Source: Cloacimonetes bacterium SCGC AAA252-N17 (lineage in GTDB: Bacteria > Cloacimonadota > Cloacimonadia > JGIOTU-2). From it: DNA of 5,575 nt. The translations under genes and the position numbers were made by a program. Shown here piece by piece: positions 5,525 through 5,575 of this stretch. The notes beneath the pieces were generated by a model. The model did no database searches. It was not told the DNA's origin and saw nothing but the letters and a program-made list of their open reading frames with translations. Numbering within the stretch: position 1 is the first letter of the stretch; every line of letters begins with the position of its first letter. The DNA is taken from contig ASNI01000103.1 of NCBI GenBank assembly GCA_000404785.1, positions 1 through 5,575 on the forward strand, given 5' to 3'.

Positions 5525-5575
5525 TGTCACCCTGAGCTTGCCTGTCGAGGCGGAGCGGAGCGCAGACTGGTCGAA
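5525..5575. repeat. Interspersed CCCTGAGCTTG-type repeat, interrupted and cut by window edge
   Basis: TGTCACCCTGAGCTTG (5525-5540) matches the left part of a repeat I know from FCB-group genomes, in which CTTG runs directly into TCGAA. Here 30 bases (5541-5570) separate CTTG from TCGAA (5571-5575). The inserted part begins with CCTGTCGAGG and contains a tandem CGGAG. The expected closing arm lies beyond the window. Confidence 0.45.

Larger units (their letters stand above)
5153..5575. other. Right intergenic region rich in inverted repeats
   Basis: I see no credible gene on either strand. An open frame at 5205-5402 on the + strand is built largely from palindromes, giving peptide pieces such as TPGRSGE and PSANWRMVKH. 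It has no ribosome binding site and is rejected. At least four hairpins occur between 5286 and 5434, and an interrupted repeat reaches the right edge. No classical terminator for the amidohydrolase is visible just after its stop; the hairpins further on may protect or end the transcript. Confidence 0.6.

Overview
The window looks like a stretch of chromosome from an AT-rich bacterium. I judge base composition by eye to be well below 50% GC, with frequent ATA and AGA codons. The tRNA has an encoded CCA end. The spacers carry short palindromic repeats, including a CCCTGAGCTTG...TCGAA type element that I associate with Bacteroidota, Cloacimonadota and other FCB-group or candidate-phylum genomes. 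That placement is a weak inference. No mobile-element gene, CRISPR array or rRNA is visible.

Layout. Positions 1-347 form a non-coding spacer with a REP-like palindrome cluster near the left edge and a 14-bp hairpin at 147-179. A 96-aa DUF4342 protein with a clear Shine-Dalgarno follows (348-638), then a probable intrinsic terminator (658-690). A 470-base spacer holds a candidate promoter (887-915) and a possible 52-aa single-helix membrane peptide (955-1113). The stop codon of that peptide overlaps the ribosome binding site of the next gene. That gene (1122-3437) encodes a 771-aa protein made of a complete response-regulator receiver domain and five PAS domains. It has no histidine kinase, GGDEF, EAL or DNA-binding output. 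It stops four bases before tRNA-Gly(CCC) (3442-3516). Forty-six bases later starts a YtcJ-like metal-dependent amidohydrolase (3563-5152) with all expected metal ligands and no Shine-Dalgarno. From 5153 to the right edge there is no credible gene. That spacer is packed with inverted repeats, one of which is nearly identical to the palindrome at the left edge.

How the genes relate. All CDS and the tRNA are on the + strand. The small membrane ORF, the REC-PAS protein and the tRNA are spaced tightly enough to share a transcript, and the amidohydrolase could be on it too, with tRNA processing separating the messages. There is no evident metabolic link between the sensor protein and the amidohydrolase. 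The points most worth a second look are the output-less REC-PAS5 protein ending at a tRNA, the small membrane ORF coupled to it, and the palindromic repeats flanking the block. I do not see firm evidence for a wholly new system.
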